Shown here: positions 34,051 through 44,175 of the stretch, piece after piece | How positions within the stretch are numbered: the first letter of the stretch is position 1 | Layout: each line of letters opens with the position of its first letter | From: CADEED01 sp043747875 | GTDB taxonomy: Bacteria; Pseudomonadota; Gammaproteobacteria; Steroidobacterales; Steroidobacteraceae | Length of the DNA: 64,000 nucleotides | NCBI GenBank assembly: GCA_043747875.1 | Contig: JAYTOI010000093.1 | Location: 1-64,000, forward strand | Direction: 5' to 3' | Program-made: the position numbers and the translations under genes | The notes under the pieces: model-generated | Databases searched by the model: none | The model's input: only the letters and a program-made list of their open reading frames with translations | Told to the model about the DNA's origin: nothing

Positions 34051-34941
34051 ATGACACTCGAACAGATTGCCGCGGGCGCGCCCGCGATGGATGTTCTGCG
34101 TATCGGCGGTGACGAGATTCTCGCGCGGCAGATCCAGGCGCGACTTGCCGAACTGGGGCTGCTCGACCCGCCTGTCGACGGAAAATTCGGGCCCGTCTCG
34201 CGCTGGGCGCTGGGCGAGTTCCTGACGCGCGCCAAGCTGCCCGACGCGACACTCGACGCCGCCGGGGCACGTGCCCTGCTCGATCCTGCAAGCATGCGGC
34301 TGTTTCCGCTCAAGACGCCGAACACGCTCGCGGGCCGGCTGGTGAAGGCCATGCAGTCGAAGCGCCTCTGGATCAGTCGTCACCCGGACTGCGTGAACAT
34401 CGTCTATGTCGAAGGCATGGACGGCGACGGCAAGCGCAATGCGGATGCAGCGAACGAGTTCAACGATCTGCGCATGGTGCTGCGCGTGACGCGCGCCGGC
34501 AGCCCGCAGATCGTGGACCAGTGGGAATCGACCACCGAGCCCGGCAAGTTCTTCACGATCGGACCCGAAACGCATCCGCTGGGCGCGGCGCGCATAGCGT
34601 TCGGGCAGTACAAATCGTGGTCGGTGGGCACGCACAAGGCGGGCAAGCCGAGCGCGCACGAAGCGCTGGTTCAAACCGACGACATCGAGATCTTTCGCGA
34701 TCGCAATCGCGATTTTCAACGGCCGGGCGATCAGAAGTTCACGGGCATGTTCGCGATCAACCAGCACTGGGGGTTCGATCTGCCGAAGACGGACATCCGC
34801 AATGCCAGCGCGGGTTGTTTGGTCGGTCGCACGAAGGCCGGGCATCGCGCGTTCATGGCGCTGTGCAAAACGGATCCGCGGTTCGTGACTAACAACAGCT
34901 ATCGATTCATGACGGCGGTGCTGCCAGCCGAAGACGTCTGA
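34051..34941 (+). CDS. Peptidoglycan-binding protein with L,D-transpeptidase-like Cys site
   Basis: 296 residues from ATG 34051 (GGAGG 6 bases upstream). Residues 25-75 look like a peptidoglycan-binding repeat (LARQIQARLAELGLLDPPVD followed by GKFGPVSRWALGEF). The C-terminal half contains INQHWGF, then 12 residues on NASAGCLVGR with Cys256, reminiscent of the H...S-x-G-C catalytic arrangement of YkuD L,D-transpeptidases though not a clean match. No signal peptide is visible, which is odd for a wall enzyme; phage- or toxin-type delivery is possible. The assignment is tentative. Confidence 0.55.
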   Translation: MTLEQIAAGAPAMDVLRIGGDEILARQIQARLAELGLLDPPVDGKFGPVSRWALGEFLTRAKLPDATLDAAGARALLDPASMRLFPLKTPNTLAGRLVKAMQSKRLWISRHPDCVNIVYVEGMDGDGKRNADAANEFNDLRMVLRVTRAGSPQIVDQWESTTEPGKFFTIGPETHPLGAARIAFGQYKSWSVGTHKAGKPSAHEALVQTDDIEIFRDRNRDFQRPGDQKFTGMFAINQHWGFDLPKTDIRNASAGCLVGRTKAGHRAFMALCKTDPRFVTNNSYRFMTAVLPAEDV

Positions 34942-34945
34942 GACG

Positions 34946-34968
34946 GTGGTACCGGAAGGGTTTCCCGG
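34946..34968. repeat. Short intergenic repeat, copy 1
   Basis: Starts GTGGTACCGGAAG and ends GGTTTCCCGG. It matches 55803-55826 apart from one inserted base. It lies between the 34051 and 35011 genes, just upstream of the latter's start region. The arms CCGGAA / TTTCCCGG make an imperfect dyad. Confidence 0.55.
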
Positions 34969-35010
34969 GGCTGCGAATTGCGTACACTGGCGCGCATCCC
35001 GGAGGTACTC

Positions 35011-36372
35011 ATGAGTTCGAACGCCGCGCGCCACATTGTCTTCCCGTCCTTCCTGTTGGCGGCGTTTCTGACTGCGATCTGCGCGCACTCCGCGCAGCCG
35101 GCGGCCGCCGCTCCGACCGAACCTCGAGCCCTCGCCGACAGCATCGCGCCGCAGGTCGCCGAGATCCGCGGCCTGCCCTTCAAGCAACCCGTCAACGTCG
35201 AGATTCAATCGACGGCGGATTTCGATTCGTACGTCCATCGTCGCATCGACGAGGCGGTCGCCCCGTCGGTCAAGCAGCACTACGGCAAGATCGTCCGCAC
35301 GCTCGGGTTGTATCGCGGCCCGGCGATCGAAGACTTCTCCGCGATGATGTCGACCGTGATGTCCTCGCAGGTCGCCGCCTACTACGATCCGGACCGGCAG
35401 AGTTTCTTCGTGGTGAAGAGCGGCATGCCGGACATGATGATGGGGGTGCTGTACTCCCACGAGCTCTATCACGCGCTGCAAGATCAGCATTTCGGGCTCG
35501 CGCAATACATGGAAATGGGAACCGCACACGACTCGCGGGCACACAGCGCCGACGCCATGCTGGCGCGGCAGGCCGTCGTCGAAGGCGAAGCCACCTACAT
35601 GATGACGCTCTGGCTGATGCAGAAAATGGCGGGCAAGATCCCGCCGCGCGATGCACTCGCACCGATGATCTCGATGCAGGCGAACCTGAGCATGGATCAG
35701 CTCCGCGCCGCGCTCGCGAAGCCGGAAGTGTCGGAGGCGGTCGGCGCCGACATGCGCGACGCCATCGCATCCTCCGATGACATTCCGCCCTTCATCATGG
35801 AATCGATGCTGGGCGTCTACTTCAAGGGCCTGGCCTTCGTGTTCGCCGTGCAGGAGCAAGGTTGGTCCGCGGTGGAAAAGCTCTACTCGGAGTATCCGCC
35901 GCAGTCGACCGAACACATCCTCCATCCCGAGAAGTGGCTGGCGCGCGAAGCACCGGCATCGTTCGAATGGCCGGACTTCGACAAGGTCAAGGTGCTGCGC
36001 GGGTGGCAATTGCTCGAGAGCGACGTGCTCGGCGAATTCCAGTGGCGCATCGTCTTCAAGGAGCACGGCCTCGCGGCGGAAGCCGAACCCGTGGCGGCCG
36101 GCTGGGACGGCGATCGTTATGCCGTGTTCAAGAACAAGGATTCCGACTCGACCCTGCTGCTGATGCGCACTTCCTGGGACAGCGAAGCGGACGCACGAGA
36201 ATTTCTCGAGGCCTATCGGCGCCTGCTCGCCGTCAAGTATGCCGATGCGGCGGTCGCGACCCGCGTGGAACAGAAGGGCAACGACGTTTTCATCGTCGAA
36301 GGCGCGGATGAAGCGAACATCGACTCGCTGCTGAAGCTGGTCAGACAGACCAAGGCGCGCCGCGCGCTCTAG
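35011..36372 (+). CDS. Exported zinc metallopeptidase (HExxH)
   Basis: 453 residues from ATG 35011 (GGAGG 5 bases upstream). Signal peptide to about residue 33 (...AAAAPTE). The zinc motif HELYH (His150, Glu151, His154) in YSHELYHALQDQHF is followed 40 residues later by VVEGEATYMMTLWL, whose Glu is the probable third ligand. The rest has mixed alpha/beta character. Periplasmic or lipid-face location; substrate unknown. Monocistronic. Confidence 0.75.
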   Translation: MSSNAARHIVFPSFLLAAFLTAICAHSAQPAAAAPTEPRALADSIAPQVAEIRGLPFKQPVNVEIQSTADFDSYVHRRIDEAVAPSVKQHYGKIVRTLGLYRGPAIEDFSAMMSTVMSSQVAAYYDPDRQSFFVVKSGMPDMMMGVLYSHELYHALQDQHFGLAQYMEMGTAHDSRAHSADAMLARQAVVEGEATYMMTLWLMQKMAGKIPPRDALAPMISMQANLSMDQLRAALAKPEVSEAVGADMRDAIASSDDIPPFIMESMLGVYFKGLAFVFAVQEQGWSAVEKLYSEYPPQSTEHILHPEKWLAREAPASFEWPDFDKVKVLRGWQLLESDVLGEFQWRIVFKEHGLAAEAEPVAAGWDGDRYAVFKNKDSDSTLLLMRTSWDSEADAREFLEAYRRLLAVKYADAAVATRVEQKGNDVFIVEGADEANIDSLLKLVRQTKARRAL

Positions 36373-36549
36373 GCCGCCGCGCAGCGCCGCGGCCATCGCG
36401 ATACCCCAAAAGAGATAGACCGCGGCCCTCACCCTGACGCCCCCGCTCCCACCCGCCTGACCAATATCGGCGGAGTGGTTCACCGTAGAAGATGTGCCCC
36501 ATCGCCGGCATTCAGAACCGGCACTCCTAATTCGAAGGAAGGGCTCATC

Positions 36550-37722
36550 GTGAATCGTATTCTCAGACTCGCCGCTCTCGCTCCCCTCGCGGCTTTCGTT
36601 CTCGCCGCATGCGCCCGCAACGAAGCCGCCGAGGCGCCGCCCGCTCCGCCCTCTGTCGCGGTGGCGAAAGTCGTCGCGAAATCCATCACCGAATTCGACC
36701 AGTTCACCGGTCGCTTCGAGGCGGTTGAAAGAGTCGAAGTGCGCCCACGTGTCTCGGGCTACGTCACCGCCACGCATTTCGAGCAGGGTCACGAGATCAA
36801 GAAAGGCGACGTGCTCTATGTCATCGACGCGCGTCCCTACCGGGCCACGCTGAAGCGCGCGCAGGCGGAAGTCGCGCGTGCCCGGACGCAGCTCGCGCTG
36901 GCGCAATCCGAGCGAGAGCGCGCCCACAAGCTCATCGAGAAGCGCGCGATCTCGCAGGAAGAGTTCGACTCCCGCACCTCTGGCAGCGAGCAGGCCTCGG
37001 CCAATCTCGCGGCGGCCGAAGCCGCGGTGGAGTCCGCCGCGCTCGACCTGTCGTTCACGCAAGTGCGCGCGCCGATCGCGGGCCGCATCGGACGCGCCGA
37101 AGTCACCGCCGGCAATCTCGTCACCGCGGGTCAGACGCTGCTGACCACCCTCGTCTCGCTCGATCCTATCTACGTCTCGTTCGACGGCGACGAACAGGTG
37201 TACTTGAAGTACGTCGGCCTCGGCGTGCGCGGCGAAACCAAGGCCACGCGCAATGTGCACAACCCGGTGTGGGTCGGTCTCGCCGATGAGCAAGGCCATC
37301 CGCACGAAGGCGCGCTCGTGTTCCTCGACAACGAGCTCGACGCCGCGACCGGCACGATTCACGCGCGCGGGTTGCTCCAGAACCACGAGCGTCGTTTCAC
37401 CCCCGGCATGTTCGCGCGCGTGAAGCTCGTCGGCAGCGCGCCCTACGATGCGCTGTTGATCAACGACAGTGCCGTCGGCACGGACCAGAGCGTCAAGTAC
37501 GTGCTCAAGGTCGGCGCGCAGAACAAGGTGGAATACACGCCGGTGAAGCTCGGCCCGCTCGTCGACGGCCTGCGCGTCGTGCGCGCGGGCCTCGAGGCCG
37601 GCGACGTGATCCTCGTAAATGGACTGCAGCAGGTACGTCCCGGCATGCCGGTGACGCCGCAACTGGTGGCCATGGGCGAGCAGCCCCACGGCCGCAGCAC
37701 GCTCGTGGCGCAAGGGCGCTGA
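36550..37722 (+). CDS. RND efflux periplasmic adaptor (MexE/OqxA-like lipoprotein)
   Basis: 390 residues from GTG 36550 (AAGGAAGGG upstream). Lipobox ...FVLAAC with Cys21. Membrane-fusion-protein layout: beta-barrel strand VEVRPRVSGYVTATHFEQGH, alpha-hairpin (about residues 95-165), lipoyl half DLSFTQVRAPIAGRIGRAEV, barrel and membrane-proximal domain with VNGLQQVRPGMPV. Links the RND pump encoded 23 bases downstream to the outer membrane factor. Part of a three-gene operon. Confidence 0.93.
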   Translation: MNRILRLAALAPLAAFVLAACARNEAAEAPPAPPSVAVAKVVAKSITEFDQFTGRFEAVERVEVRPRVSGYVTATHFEQGHEIKKGDVLYVIDARPYRATLKRAQAEVARARTQLALAQSERERAHKLIEKRAISQEEFDSRTSGSEQASANLAAAEAAVESAALDLSFTQVRAPIAGRIGRAEVTAGNLVTAGQTLLTTLVSLDPIYVSFDGDEQVYLKYVGLGVRGETKATRNVHNPVWVGLADEQGHPHEGALVFLDNELDAATGTIHARGLLQNHERRFTPGMFARVKLVGSAPYDALLINDSAVGTDQSVKYVLKVGAQNKVEYTPVKLGPLVDGLRVVRAGLEAGDVILVNGLQQVRPGMPVTPQLVAMGEQPHGRSTLVAQGR

Positions 37723-37745
37723 CGGACTGCCGGGGACTGTCGCCT

Positions 37746-40700
37746 ATGAAATTCTCCAACTACTTCATCGACCGGCCGGTGTTTGCGTCCGTGCTCTCCG
37801 CGTTCATCCTGATCGGCGGCGTCATCGCGTTGTCCAGGCTACCGGTGAGCGAGTACCCGGAAGTGGTGCCGCCCTCGGTCGTGGTGCATGCCGCCTATCC
37901 CGGCGCCAACCCCAAGGTCATCTCCGAAACGGTGGCCGCGCCGCTCGAGCAGGAAATCGTCGGCGTCGAGAACATGCTCTACATGTCCTCGCAGGCGACG
38001 ATGGATGGGTCTCTGGCACTGACCGTGACGTTTCGCATAGGCACGGACATCGACCGCGCGCAGGTGCAGGTGCAGAACCGCGTCGCGCAGGCGCTGCCGC
38101 GTCTGCCCGAAGAGGTGCGCGCGCTCGGCGTCTCGACGATCAAGAGTACGCCGGCATTTCTCATGGTCGTGCACCTGACGTCGCCCGACGGACGCTACGA
38201 CAGTCTCTATCTACGCAACTACGCCACGCTCAACATCCGCGACACGCTGGCGCGCCTGCCGGGCATGGGTGACGTGCGCGTGTTCGGCGCGGGCGACTAC
38301 TCCATGCGCGTGTGGCTCGATCCGCAGAAGCTCGCCGCGCGCAATCTCACCTCCAGCGATGTCGTCGCCGCCATCCGCGAGCAGAACGTTCAGGTGGCCG
38401 CCGGCCAGATCGGCGCGCCGCCCGCGGTCGGCGCGCAGTTTCAGGTCGCGCTGAACGCCAAGGGCCGACTCGAGAACGAAGAGGAATTCGGCGACGTCGT
38501 CATCAAGACCGGCGCCGCGGGGGAGACCGTGCGCCTGAAGGACGTCGCGCGCCTCGAGCTCGGCGCCGCCACGTATGCGATGCAGTCGCTGCTGGCCAAC
38601 GAGAATGCCGTCGCGATCCCCGCCTACCAGGCACCTGGCTCCAACGCGCTCGAGCTGTCGACGCAGGTGCGCGCGAAGATGGACGAGCTCAAGAAGACTT
38701 TTCCAGCCGGCATGGACTACGACATCATCTACGACCCGACGCAGTTCGTGCGCCAGTCCATCGATGCCGTCATCGAGACCTTGTTGGAGGCCATCGCGCT
38801 GGTCGTGCTGGTGGTCATCCTGTTCCTGCAGACCTGGCGCGCCTCGGTGATCCCGCTGGTGGCGGTGCCGGTGTCGATCATCGGCACGTTCGCGGTGTTG
38901 TACGCGTTCGGCTTCTCGATCAACACGCTGTCGCTGTTCGGGCTGGTGCTCGCCATCGGCATCGTGGTCGACGACTCCATCGTGGTCGTCGAGAACGTCG
39001 AGCGGCACATTGCCGCGGGCCGCAGTCCACGCGATGCCACCAAGCTTGCGATGAGCGAGGTCAGCCGCCCCATCATCGCGATCACGCTGGTGCTGTGCGC
39101 GGTGTTCGTACCGGTCGCGTTCGTCGAAGGACTCACGGGGCAGTTCTATCGCCAGTTCGCGCTGACCATCGCCATCTCCACGGTGATCTCGGCATTCAAC
39201 TCGCTGACGCTGTCGCCGGCGCTGGCCGCGGTGCTGCTCAAGCCGCACGACGCCGAGCCCGACGCGCTGACGCGCGGCATGGACAAGTTGTTTGGGCGAT
39301 TCTTCCAGCGCTTCAACCGGGGCTTCGCGGCCGCGGGTGATGGCTACTCGAAAGCGGTCACCCGCACCGTGCGTCGCGCGCCCATCGCGATCGCCGTCTA
39401 TGCGGGCCTGATCGCACTCACGGCCTATGGCTTGTTCTCTCTGCCTGGCGGCTTCATTCCGCAACAGGACAAGAATTATCTCGTGGGCATCGTGCAGCTG
39501 CCGCCCGCGGCCTCGATCGATCGCACCGACGCCGTCGTGCGACGCATCGGCGAGATCGCGAAGCAACAGCCTGGAGTGCTCTCCTCGGTACAGTTCGCCG
39601 GTGTTTCCGCGAATGGCTTCGCGGCCAGCTCGAGCGCGGCCATCGTATTCCTGCCGCTCAAGGACTTTCACGAGCGCACGACCCAGGACCTGTCGGCCGG
39701 CGCTATTGCCGGGGCGCTCAATGCAAAATTCTCGAGCATCCAGGATGCGTACATCGCGGTGTTTCCGCCGCCACCGGTGATCGGCCTCGGAATGCTGGGC
39801 GGCTTCAAGCTCAACGTGGAGGACCGCCAGAACCGCGGCGCCGCAGCTCTGTACGCAGCCGTGCAGGACACGCTCGGAAAGGCGCATCAGGACCCGCGTC
39901 TCGCGGGTGTGTTCTCCAGTTACCAGATCAACGTGCCGCAGCTCGACGTGAACGTCGACCGCCTCAAGGCCAAACAACAAGGCGTGAAGGTATCCGACGT
40001 CTTCCAGACGCTGCAGGTGAACCTGGGGTCCCTGTACGTCAATGACTTCAACCTGTTTGGGCGTACTTACCGCGTGGTAGCGCAGGCGGATGCGCCGTTC
40101 CGTTCGCAGGTGGACGACATCCTGCCACTCAAGACGCGCAACGCCGCCGGAGAGATGGTCCCACTCGGCTCGATGATCTCGGTGCAGGAGTCGTTCGGCC
40201 CGGACATCGTCGAGCGCTTCAACGGCTATCCGTCGGCGGACATCAACGGCGGGCCCGCGCCCGGGCACAGCTCGGGTGAGGCCCAAACTGCGATCAAGGA
40301 AATCCTCGACCAGAATCTGCCGAATGGCATGAGCTTCGAGTGGACCGACCTCGCGTACCAGCAGATCGATGCCGGCAACGCGGCCCTGTGGGTGTTTCCG
40401 CTGTGCGTGATCTTCGTGTTCCTGGTGCTGGCGGCGCAGTACGAGAGCTTCTCGCTGCCGCTCGCGATCATACTCATCGTGCCGCTGTCGGTGCTGGCCG
40501 GCAGCACGGGCATCTATCTACAAGGCGGCGACAACAACATCTTCACGCAGATCGGCTTCCTCGTGCTGGTGGCCCTCGCCTGCAAGAACGCCATCCTGAT
40601 CGTGGAATTCGCGAAACACCTGGAGGAACAGGGTCGCGACAAGTGGCAGGCGGTGCTCGAAGCCGCGCGCCTGCGCCTGCGTCCCATCGTGATGACGTCC

Positions 40701-40898
40701 ATCGCGTTCATCATGGGTGTGATGCCTTTGGTGATCGCGTCGGGCGCCGGCGCCGAAGTGCGCCGCGCGATGGGCGCGACGGTGTTCGCAGGAATGATCG
40801 GCGTGACCGCGTTCGGTCTGCTGCTCACTCCCGTGTTCTACGTGCTGCTGCGCCGCGCGCCCAGCGCCCCCCAAACCGAGGCTCATGGTCATGTTTAG
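37746..40898 (+). CDS. RND multidrug efflux pump, HAE1 family (MexF/OqxB-like)
   Basis: 1050 residues, normal for HAE1. Begins MKFSNYFIDRPVFASVLSAF; twelve transmembrane helices flank two large periplasmic loops. Proton-relay aspartates are in GIVVDDSIVVVENVERH in TM4, and the conserved lysine region is in the second half (LVALACKNAILIVEFAKH). A trimer in the inner membrane that exports drugs or hydrophobic toxins by proton antiport. The sequence trend (PEVVPPSVVVHAAYPGANPK) favours the MexF/OqxB subgroup. It overlaps the outer-membrane-factor gene by 14 bases. Confidence 0.95.
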   Translation: MKFSNYFIDRPVFASVLSAFILIGGVIALSRLPVSEYPEVVPPSVVVHAAYPGANPKVISETVAAPLEQEIVGVENMLYMSSQATMDGSLALTVTFRIGTDIDRAQVQVQNRVAQALPRLPEEVRALGVSTIKSTPAFLMVVHLTSPDGRYDSLYLRNYATLNIRDTLARLPGMGDVRVFGAGDYSMRVWLDPQKLAARNLTSSDVVAAIREQNVQVAAGQIGAPPAVGAQFQVALNAKGRLENEEEFGDVVIKTGAAGETVRLKDVARLELGAATYAMQSLLANENAVAIPAYQAPGSNALELSTQVRAKMDELKKTFPAGMDYDIIYDPTQFVRQSIDAVIETLLEAIALVVLVVILFLQTWRASVIPLVAVPVSIIGTFAVLYAFGFSINTLSLFGLVLAIGIVVDDSIVVVENVERHIAAGRSPRDATKLAMSEVSRPIIAITLVLCAVFVPVAFVEGLTGQFYRQFALTIAISTVISAFNSLTLSPALAAVLLKPHDAEPDALTRGMDKLFGRFFQRFNRGFAAAGDGYSKAVTRTVRRAPIAIAVYAGLIALTAYGLFSLPGGFIPQQDKNYLVGIVQLPPAASIDRTDAVVRRIGEIAKQQPGVLSSVQFAGVSANGFAASSSAAIVFLPLKDFHERTTQDLSAGAIAGALNAKFSSIQDAYIAVFPPPPVIGLGMLGGFKLNVEDRQNRGAAALYAAVQDTLGKAHQDPRLAGVFSSYQINVPQLDVNVDRLKAKQQGVKVSDVFQTLQVNLGSLYVNDFNLFGRTYRVVAQADAPFRSQVDDILPLKTRNAAGEMVPLGSMISVQESFGPDIVERFNGYPSADINGGPAPGHSSGEAQTAIKEILDQNLPNGMSFEWTDLAYQQIDAGNAALWVFPLCVIFVFLVLAAQYESFSLPLAIILIVPLSVLAGSTGIYLQGGDNNIFTQIGFLVLVALACKNAILIVEFAKHLEEQGRDKWQAVLEAARLRLRPIVMTSIAFIMGVMPLVIASGAGAEVRRAMGATVFAGMIGVTAFGLLLTPVFYVLLRRAPSAPQTEAHGHV

Positions 40899-42348
40899 TC
40901 TTGCAGGTGCTCGCCCGGCACCCTTGGCCGCGATGCTGGTCACCGCGGCACTGCTATCCTCCGTGCTCCCGGCCTGCACCGTGGGGCCCAACTACCACGC
41001 GCCGGAGACGAAAGCCGCCGCGGCCTTCGACAACCTCGATTCGACTACCTATTCGAGTAGTTCGGTGTCCGGCCGCGAGGTGGGCGCATTCTGGCAAATC
41101 TTCCTCGACGCCACGCTCGATCAGTTGGTCGTCGACGCGCTGGCCGCGAACTACGACCTGCGCATCGCACAGTCGCGCATTCGTGAAGCGCGGGCGTTGC
41201 GCCGCGATGCCGCCTTCGATCTGGCGCCCTCCCTCGACGCAGGCGGTGGTTACACGAGGACGCGCACGTCGATCGCAACGGCACTTCCTGGATTGGCAAG
41301 AGAATCCGAGCTCTACGACGCGGGTTTCGATGCCTTCTGGGAGCTCGACTTCTTCGGTGGCGTGCGCCGCGGCGTGGAAGCCTCGAACGCGCAATACGGC
41401 GCAATCGAAGCCGCGCGCCGCGACGCGCTGGTCTCGGTGACCGCGGAAGTGACGCGTACCTACTTCGAGCTGCGCGGCTTGCAACAGCAGCTCGGCGTCG
41501 CCCGACGCAACGTCGCAAATCAGCGCGAAACCCGTCAACTCGCGCAGGCGCGCCTCGATGCCGGCACCGGCACGGAGCTCGACACCTCGCGCGCGCAGGC
41601 GCAGCTATCGGCCACGCTGGGCGGCATCGCGCCGCTCGAGGCCGCGGTGGCGCGAACCATCCATCGCCTGTCGGTGCTCATCGGCCGCGAGCCGGGCGCG
41701 CTGCGCGCGCAACTGGCGCCGTCGCAAAACCTGCCGCCGCTGCCGGGTTTCGTGGCCGTAGGCGATCCGGCGGGGCTGCTGCGCCGCCGACCCGACATCC
41801 GCATCGCCGAACGCGAGCTCGCGGGTGCCACGGCGCGCGTCGGTGTCGCGGTAGCGGATCTGTTTCCGCGCGTCACATTCACCGGCAACGCCGGCTACGT
41901 GGCTCCGTCCTCGGATGGCCTCGGTGCGCACGGTTCGGGCGCATACACGTTGGCTCCAGGTATTTCCTGGGCGATCTTCGACCTGGGCCACGTGCAGGCG
42001 CGCATCGGCGCCGCGCGGGCGCGCAAGGACGGCGCACTGCTGCGCTACGAACAGATTGTGCTTCAGGCGCTGGAGGAAACCGAAAACTCCCTCGTGACGC
42101 ATGCGCGCGCGCGCGACCGCCTGGTGCACGACGAGGACGCATTCCGCGCCAGCACGACAGCCGCCGATCTTGCGCGGGTGCGTTATGAAAACGGCGCCAG
42201 CGACTTCCTGCAGGTGCTCGATGCCGAGCGCACGCTGCTCGAATCCGAGGATCGCTTCGCCCGCAGCCGTACTGAGGCCGCCACCAGCCTGATCGCCGTA
42301 TACAAATCGCTGGGTGGGGGTTGGGAAATGGCCGCACAGGCGCATTGA
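40885..42348 (+). CDS. Outer membrane factor lipoprotein (OprM/NodT family)
   Basis: 487 residues. Lipobox LLSSVLPAC, then TVGPNYHAP, the standard start of OprM/NodT mature proteins. Two internally homologous halves with YFELRGLQQQLGVARRNVAN and LLRRRPDIRIAERELAGATA-type repeats give the trimeric barrel and tunnel. Completes the RND tripartite pump. The start at 40885 overlaps the pump gene; a Met two codons later is possible. Confidence 0.93.
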   Translation: MVMFSLAGARPAPLAAMLVTAALLSSVLPACTVGPNYHAPETKAAAAFDNLDSTTYSSSSVSGREVGAFWQIFLDATLDQLVVDALAANYDLRIAQSRIREARALRRDAAFDLAPSLDAGGGYTRTRTSIATALPGLARESELYDAGFDAFWELDFFGGVRRGVEASNAQYGAIEAARRDALVSVTAEVTRTYFELRGLQQQLGVARRNVANQRETRQLAQARLDAGTGTELDTSRAQAQLSATLGGIAPLEAAVARTIHRLSVLIGREPGALRAQLAPSQNLPPLPGFVAVGDPAGLLRRRPDIRIAERELAGATARVGVAVADLFPRVTFTGNAGYVAPSSDGLGAHGSGAYTLAPGISWAIFDLGHVQARIGAARARKDGALLRYEQIVLQALEETENSLVTHARARDRLVHDEDAFRASTTAADLARVRYENGASDFLQVLDAERTLLESEDRFARSRTEAATSLIAVYKSLGGGWEMAAQAH

Positions 42349-42372
42349 CAGGGGCGGAGTTAGAGTAGCGCC

Positions 42373-44175
42373 ATGAGCACAGTTTCAAGTCCCCAGATTC
42401 TCGATGGCGGCCCGGCGTTTCAGGCGCCCGACGCCGAGACACGCGAGAAGTTGCTGGCCGCCGCCGCGCGCGCCAGCCGTCTGCTGCTCGAATCCACCGA
42501 CGCAATGACGGTGATGCCAGACGTCCTGCGCATGCTCGGCGAGGCTGCCGAAGTGCACCGCACCGCGCTCGCGCTGGCCGAAATCGACTCGGGCGGCGAG
42601 CGCTGGCTGGTCATCAAACACGAATGGATATCCGAGGAGCTGCAGGAAACCTGCGGGGATGAATCCCGCGGCAACGACGCCGCCTGCCCGGATCAGGATC
42701 AATACTCCGACATCTACTGTCCGATGCTGCAGACGGGCCAGAGCGTGCTCTATTGCCGCGACACCAGTCCGACGCGCGAGGCGGTGAGCATCACCAGCGA
42801 CAAGGCGCGCAGCTCCGCACTGGTGCCGATTCTCGTCGACGGCGAATACGTCGGCGTCATCGGGTTCGACGACTGGCGCCGCGCGCGCCAGTTCGATTCG
42901 TCGATCGTCTCCGCGCTCGAGATCGCCGCGGGCCTCGTGGGCGCGGCGCTGCATCGCGAACGCCTGCTCGAGATCATGCGGCGCGAGCGCGAAACCGCCG
43001 CCGAGCAACGTCTCGGGCAGCTCAACGCCGCCAACGCCACGCTGCGCGCCAACCTCAACCGCCTCGCGGGCAATCCCGACGTCCGCGATTTCATCGCCAA
43101 CATGCTCATCGACGCCTCGCTGCAGCTCGACGCGTCCGCGTGCTATGCCACCGGCCTCGACCCCTCGTGCGGCGCCTGGCGTGTGTTCCTGTACGTCGAG
43201 GACGGCAAGCTCAGCGAGCCGCCCTTCCCCGCCACGGTGCCGAGCGACAGCCACCGCGCGCTCACGGAGTTGCTCGAGCGCAACCACGAACCCGTGTTCT
43301 ACGAGCTCGAGAAACTCACCGAGCCGCTGTGGCCCGAGGCCGCGCAGTGGCACCAGCGCAGCGGCCACCGCACGGCCTATCTACTGCCGCTGGTGTTCGG
43401 CGAGCGCAACGTCGGTTTCCTCACGCTGGTGTTCCGCCAGCGCGCGCCGTTGTCGCCCGACCGCATGCCGGTGCTGCTGGCGCTGGCCCACCAGGCGACG
43501 CTCGCCATCGGCATGAAGAAGCTCGGCATCGCCGCCAAGGAAGCCGCGGTGCTCGCCGAGCGCAACCGCATCGGCCAGGAGATCCACGACGGCCTGGCAC
43601 AGGGCTTCACCGGCATCCTCATGCAGCTCGGCGCGGCCGAGGAGGAAATCGGCGGCTGCGCGCGCAGCTCGCCGCTGCCGCAGATACTCACGCGCATCCG
43701 CGACCTGGCACGCGAAGGCCTCGCCGAGGCGCGCCGCTCGGTGCTCGCGTTGCGGCCGGATCAGACGCGCCGCGTCGGCCTCGAGCTCGCGCTGCGCCAG
43801 CTCGCCGAGCGCTCGCACATGCCCGGCCGCGTGAATTTCAGCTTCGAGGGCGGCATGAGCGGCGACGGACTCGCCCCCGAACGGCAGCATGAACTGCTGC
43901 GCATCGCGCAGGAGGCCGTGAGCAACGCGGTCCGCCACGCGAACCCCAACAACGTGCAGATCCTGCTGCACGAGGAGCCGGAACGCTGGCTGCTCATGGT
44001 CGTCGACGACGGCCGCGGCATGACGCTGCTGCCCGACCTGTACGCTCAGCAGGGCTTCGGCCTCACCAACATGCGCGAGCGCGCCGGCGTCATCGGCGGC
44101 ACATTCGAGATCGACAGCAAGCCCGGCGTGGGCACGCGTATCGCGGTCAGCCTGCCTCGTCCGGGAGCCGCATGA
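42373..44175 (+). CDS. NarX/DegS-type histidine kinase with two GAF domains
   Basis: 600 residues, no transmembrane segment. GAF 1 is about residues 35-185 and GAF 2 about 225-375; HisKA_3 has phospho-His405 in RIGQEIHDGLAQGF; the HATPase has QEAVSNAVRHANPNN, VVDDGRGM and GFGLTNMRERA. Soluble sensor, probably responding to a small ligand through the GAF domains (cysteines at 42656, 42690 and 42720 lie in GAF 1). Overlaps the response regulator gene by ATGA, and follows the efflux operon by 24 bases, so the pair may control that pump. Confidence 0.9.
   Translation: MSTVSSPQILDGGPAFQAPDAETREKLLAAAARASRLLLESTDAMTVMPDVLRMLGEAAEVHRTALALAEIDSGGERWLVIKHEWISEELQETCGDESRGNDAACPDQDQYSDIYCPMLQTGQSVLYCRDTSPTREAVSITSDKARSSALVPILVDGEYVGVIGFDDWRRARQFDSSIVSALEIAAGLVGAALHRERLLEIMRRERETAAEQRLGQLNAANATLRANLNRLAGNPDVRDFIANMLIDASLQLDASACYATGLDPSCGAWRVFLYVEDGKLSEPPFPATVPSDSHRALTELLERNHEPVFYELEKLTEPLWPEAAQWHQRSGHRTAYLLPLVFGERNVGFLTLVFRQRAPLSPDRMPVLLALAHQATLAIGMKKLGIAAKEAAVLAERNRIGQEIHDGLAQGFTGILMQLGAAEEEIGGCARSSPLPQILTRIRDLAREGLAEARRSVLALRPDQTRRVGLELALRQLAERSHMPGRVNFSFEGGMSGDGLAPERQHELLRIAQEAVSNAVRHANPNNVQILLHEEPERWLLMVVDDGRGMTLLPDLYAQQGFGLTNMRERAGVIGGTFEIDSKPGVGTRIAVSLPRPGAA

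Noticed and set aside
33565..37713. Very long minus-strand open frame (about 1380 codons)
   Set aside because: It runs antisense through four well-supported genes; long antisense frames are common at high GC, and the translation is low-complexity Arg/His-rich without domains.
38211..40286. Long minus-strand frame opposite the RND pump gene
   Set aside because: Shadow of the pump gene; composition is typical of an antisense frame.
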